From NCBI GenBank assembly GCA_016188045.1, contig JACPIM010000022.1:1-37821 (forward strand): DNA of 37,821 nucleotides, written 5' to 3'. Below the pieces are notes generated by a model, which was given only the letters and a program-made list of their open reading frames with translations, did no database searches and was not told the DNA's origin. The stretch is from Candidatus Woesearchaeota archaeon. GTDB taxonomy: Archaea; Nanobdellota; Nanobdellia; SCGC-AAA011-G17; JACPIM01. Both the position numbers and the translations under genes were made by a program. Of this stretch, positions 37,713-37,821 are shown piece by piece (the first letter of the stretch is position 1; each line of letters opens with the position of its first letter).

Positions 37713-37821
37713 CTAACGAGAGAAGCTGGTTAGTTGCATTTGTTCTTTATCTTGTTTGTAATATTCGTAATCTAATGCTTCCCAATGTTTTTTCTGGCTT
37801 CTTTCAACATAGAATTTTACA
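37713..37821 (-). CDS. C-terminal end of a probable IS-encoded protein (partial)
   Basis: Thirty-five codons and a stop of a gene that runs off the right edge. The end reads YVERSQKKHWEALDYEYYKQ and then QMQLTSFSR. The hydrophilic, Lys/Tyr-rich tail followed at once by a CAGGG/CCCTG hairpin suggests an IS200/IS605-type transposase or its partner. The diagnostic motifs would lie outside the window, so the identity is inferred from context. Confidence 0.5.
   Translation of the reverse strand, partial: VKFYVERSQKKHWEALDYEYYKQDKEQMQLTSFSR

Noticed and set aside
1-37821. tRNA or rRNA genes
   Set aside because: I looked for T-loop consensus (GTTCRANTCC) with acceptor pairing and for conserved rRNA segments on both strands and saw none; short T-loop-like strings fall inside coding genes such as sufU.

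Overview
The window looks like a piece of a small, very AT-rich archaeal genome, most likely a DPANN lineage of the Pacearchaeota/Woesearchaeota kind (inferred from content, no marker was searched). Archaeal signs: many genes start just downstream of TATA-like boxes with little or no leader; diphthine synthase; a TtuA/Ncs6-type tRNA thiolase; an archaeal XRE-type regulator of the COG2522 kind; a CARF-HTH regulator; and many Lys/Ile/Asn-rich secreted proteins with Ig-like domains. Bacterial-looking genes are mixed in: threonyl-tRNA synthetase with a bacterial editing domain, GTP cyclohydrolase I, a GGDEF protein, and DipZ/CcdA redox proteins.

Layout. 1-340: an IS200/IS605-like terminal hairpin and a doubtful ORF. 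341-1619: an rRNA-methyltransferase-like protein and diphthine synthase. 1671-6933: a tight operon-like run of seven membrane-anchored or secreted envelope proteins, two of them paralogues. 6966-7972: a DUF167 protein and a secreted matrixin-type protease. 7983-11072 (minus): thrS, a GNAT acetyltransferase and two unknowns. 11159-14371: a large Ig-like membrane protein, small unknowns and a methyltransferase. 14408-20359: a regulator with a perfect operator-like palindrome at its promoter, followed by a SUF operon (unknown, sufB, sufD, LMW phosphatase, sufS, sufU/iscU-like, sufC). 20337-25222: a lipoprotein, TtuA, a LytM/M23-like protein, and a minus-strand ubiquitin-like/sulfur-carrier locus (C39-like peptidase, E1-like enzyme, a DUF4258/DUF2283 pair, an unknown, and a protein ending in Gly-Gly). 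25306-28442: a duplicated zinc-ribbon protein, an M64-like secreted protease with a membrane partner, a 39-residue basic protein and a glutaredoxin. 28583-30296: SDR, QueD and FolE (pterin/deazapurine chemistry). 30293-31306: a 46-residue Cys-rich protein and a GGDEF protein. 31369-34497: a redox/envelope group (CuA lipoprotein, DoxX, lipoprotein, DipZ-like thioredoxin, and a CcdA whose first helix lies at the C terminus). 34712-37368: an unknown, a CARF-HTH regulator with tandem dyads in its promoter, a divergent dihydroorotate dehydrogenase, and a doubly frameshifted winged-helix gene. 37369-37821: a non-coding stretch rich in inverted repeats, then a second IS200/IS605-like hairpin after the C-terminal end of a gene running off the window.

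How it fits together. The centre is a sulfur-trafficking neighbourhood: SufS and SufBCD/SufU make persulfide and Fe-S clusters, TtuA (an Fe-S dependent thiolase family) modifies tRNA, and the E1-like enzyme would adenylate the Gly-Gly carrier to make thiocarboxylate or protein conjugates. The most unusual items are the circularly permuted CcdA, the C39 peptidase + E1 + Gly-Gly locus with its toxin-antitoxin-like insertion and duplicated ubaA 3' end, the likely Fe-S or zinc-binding regulator in front of SUF, and an archaeal GGDEF protein.
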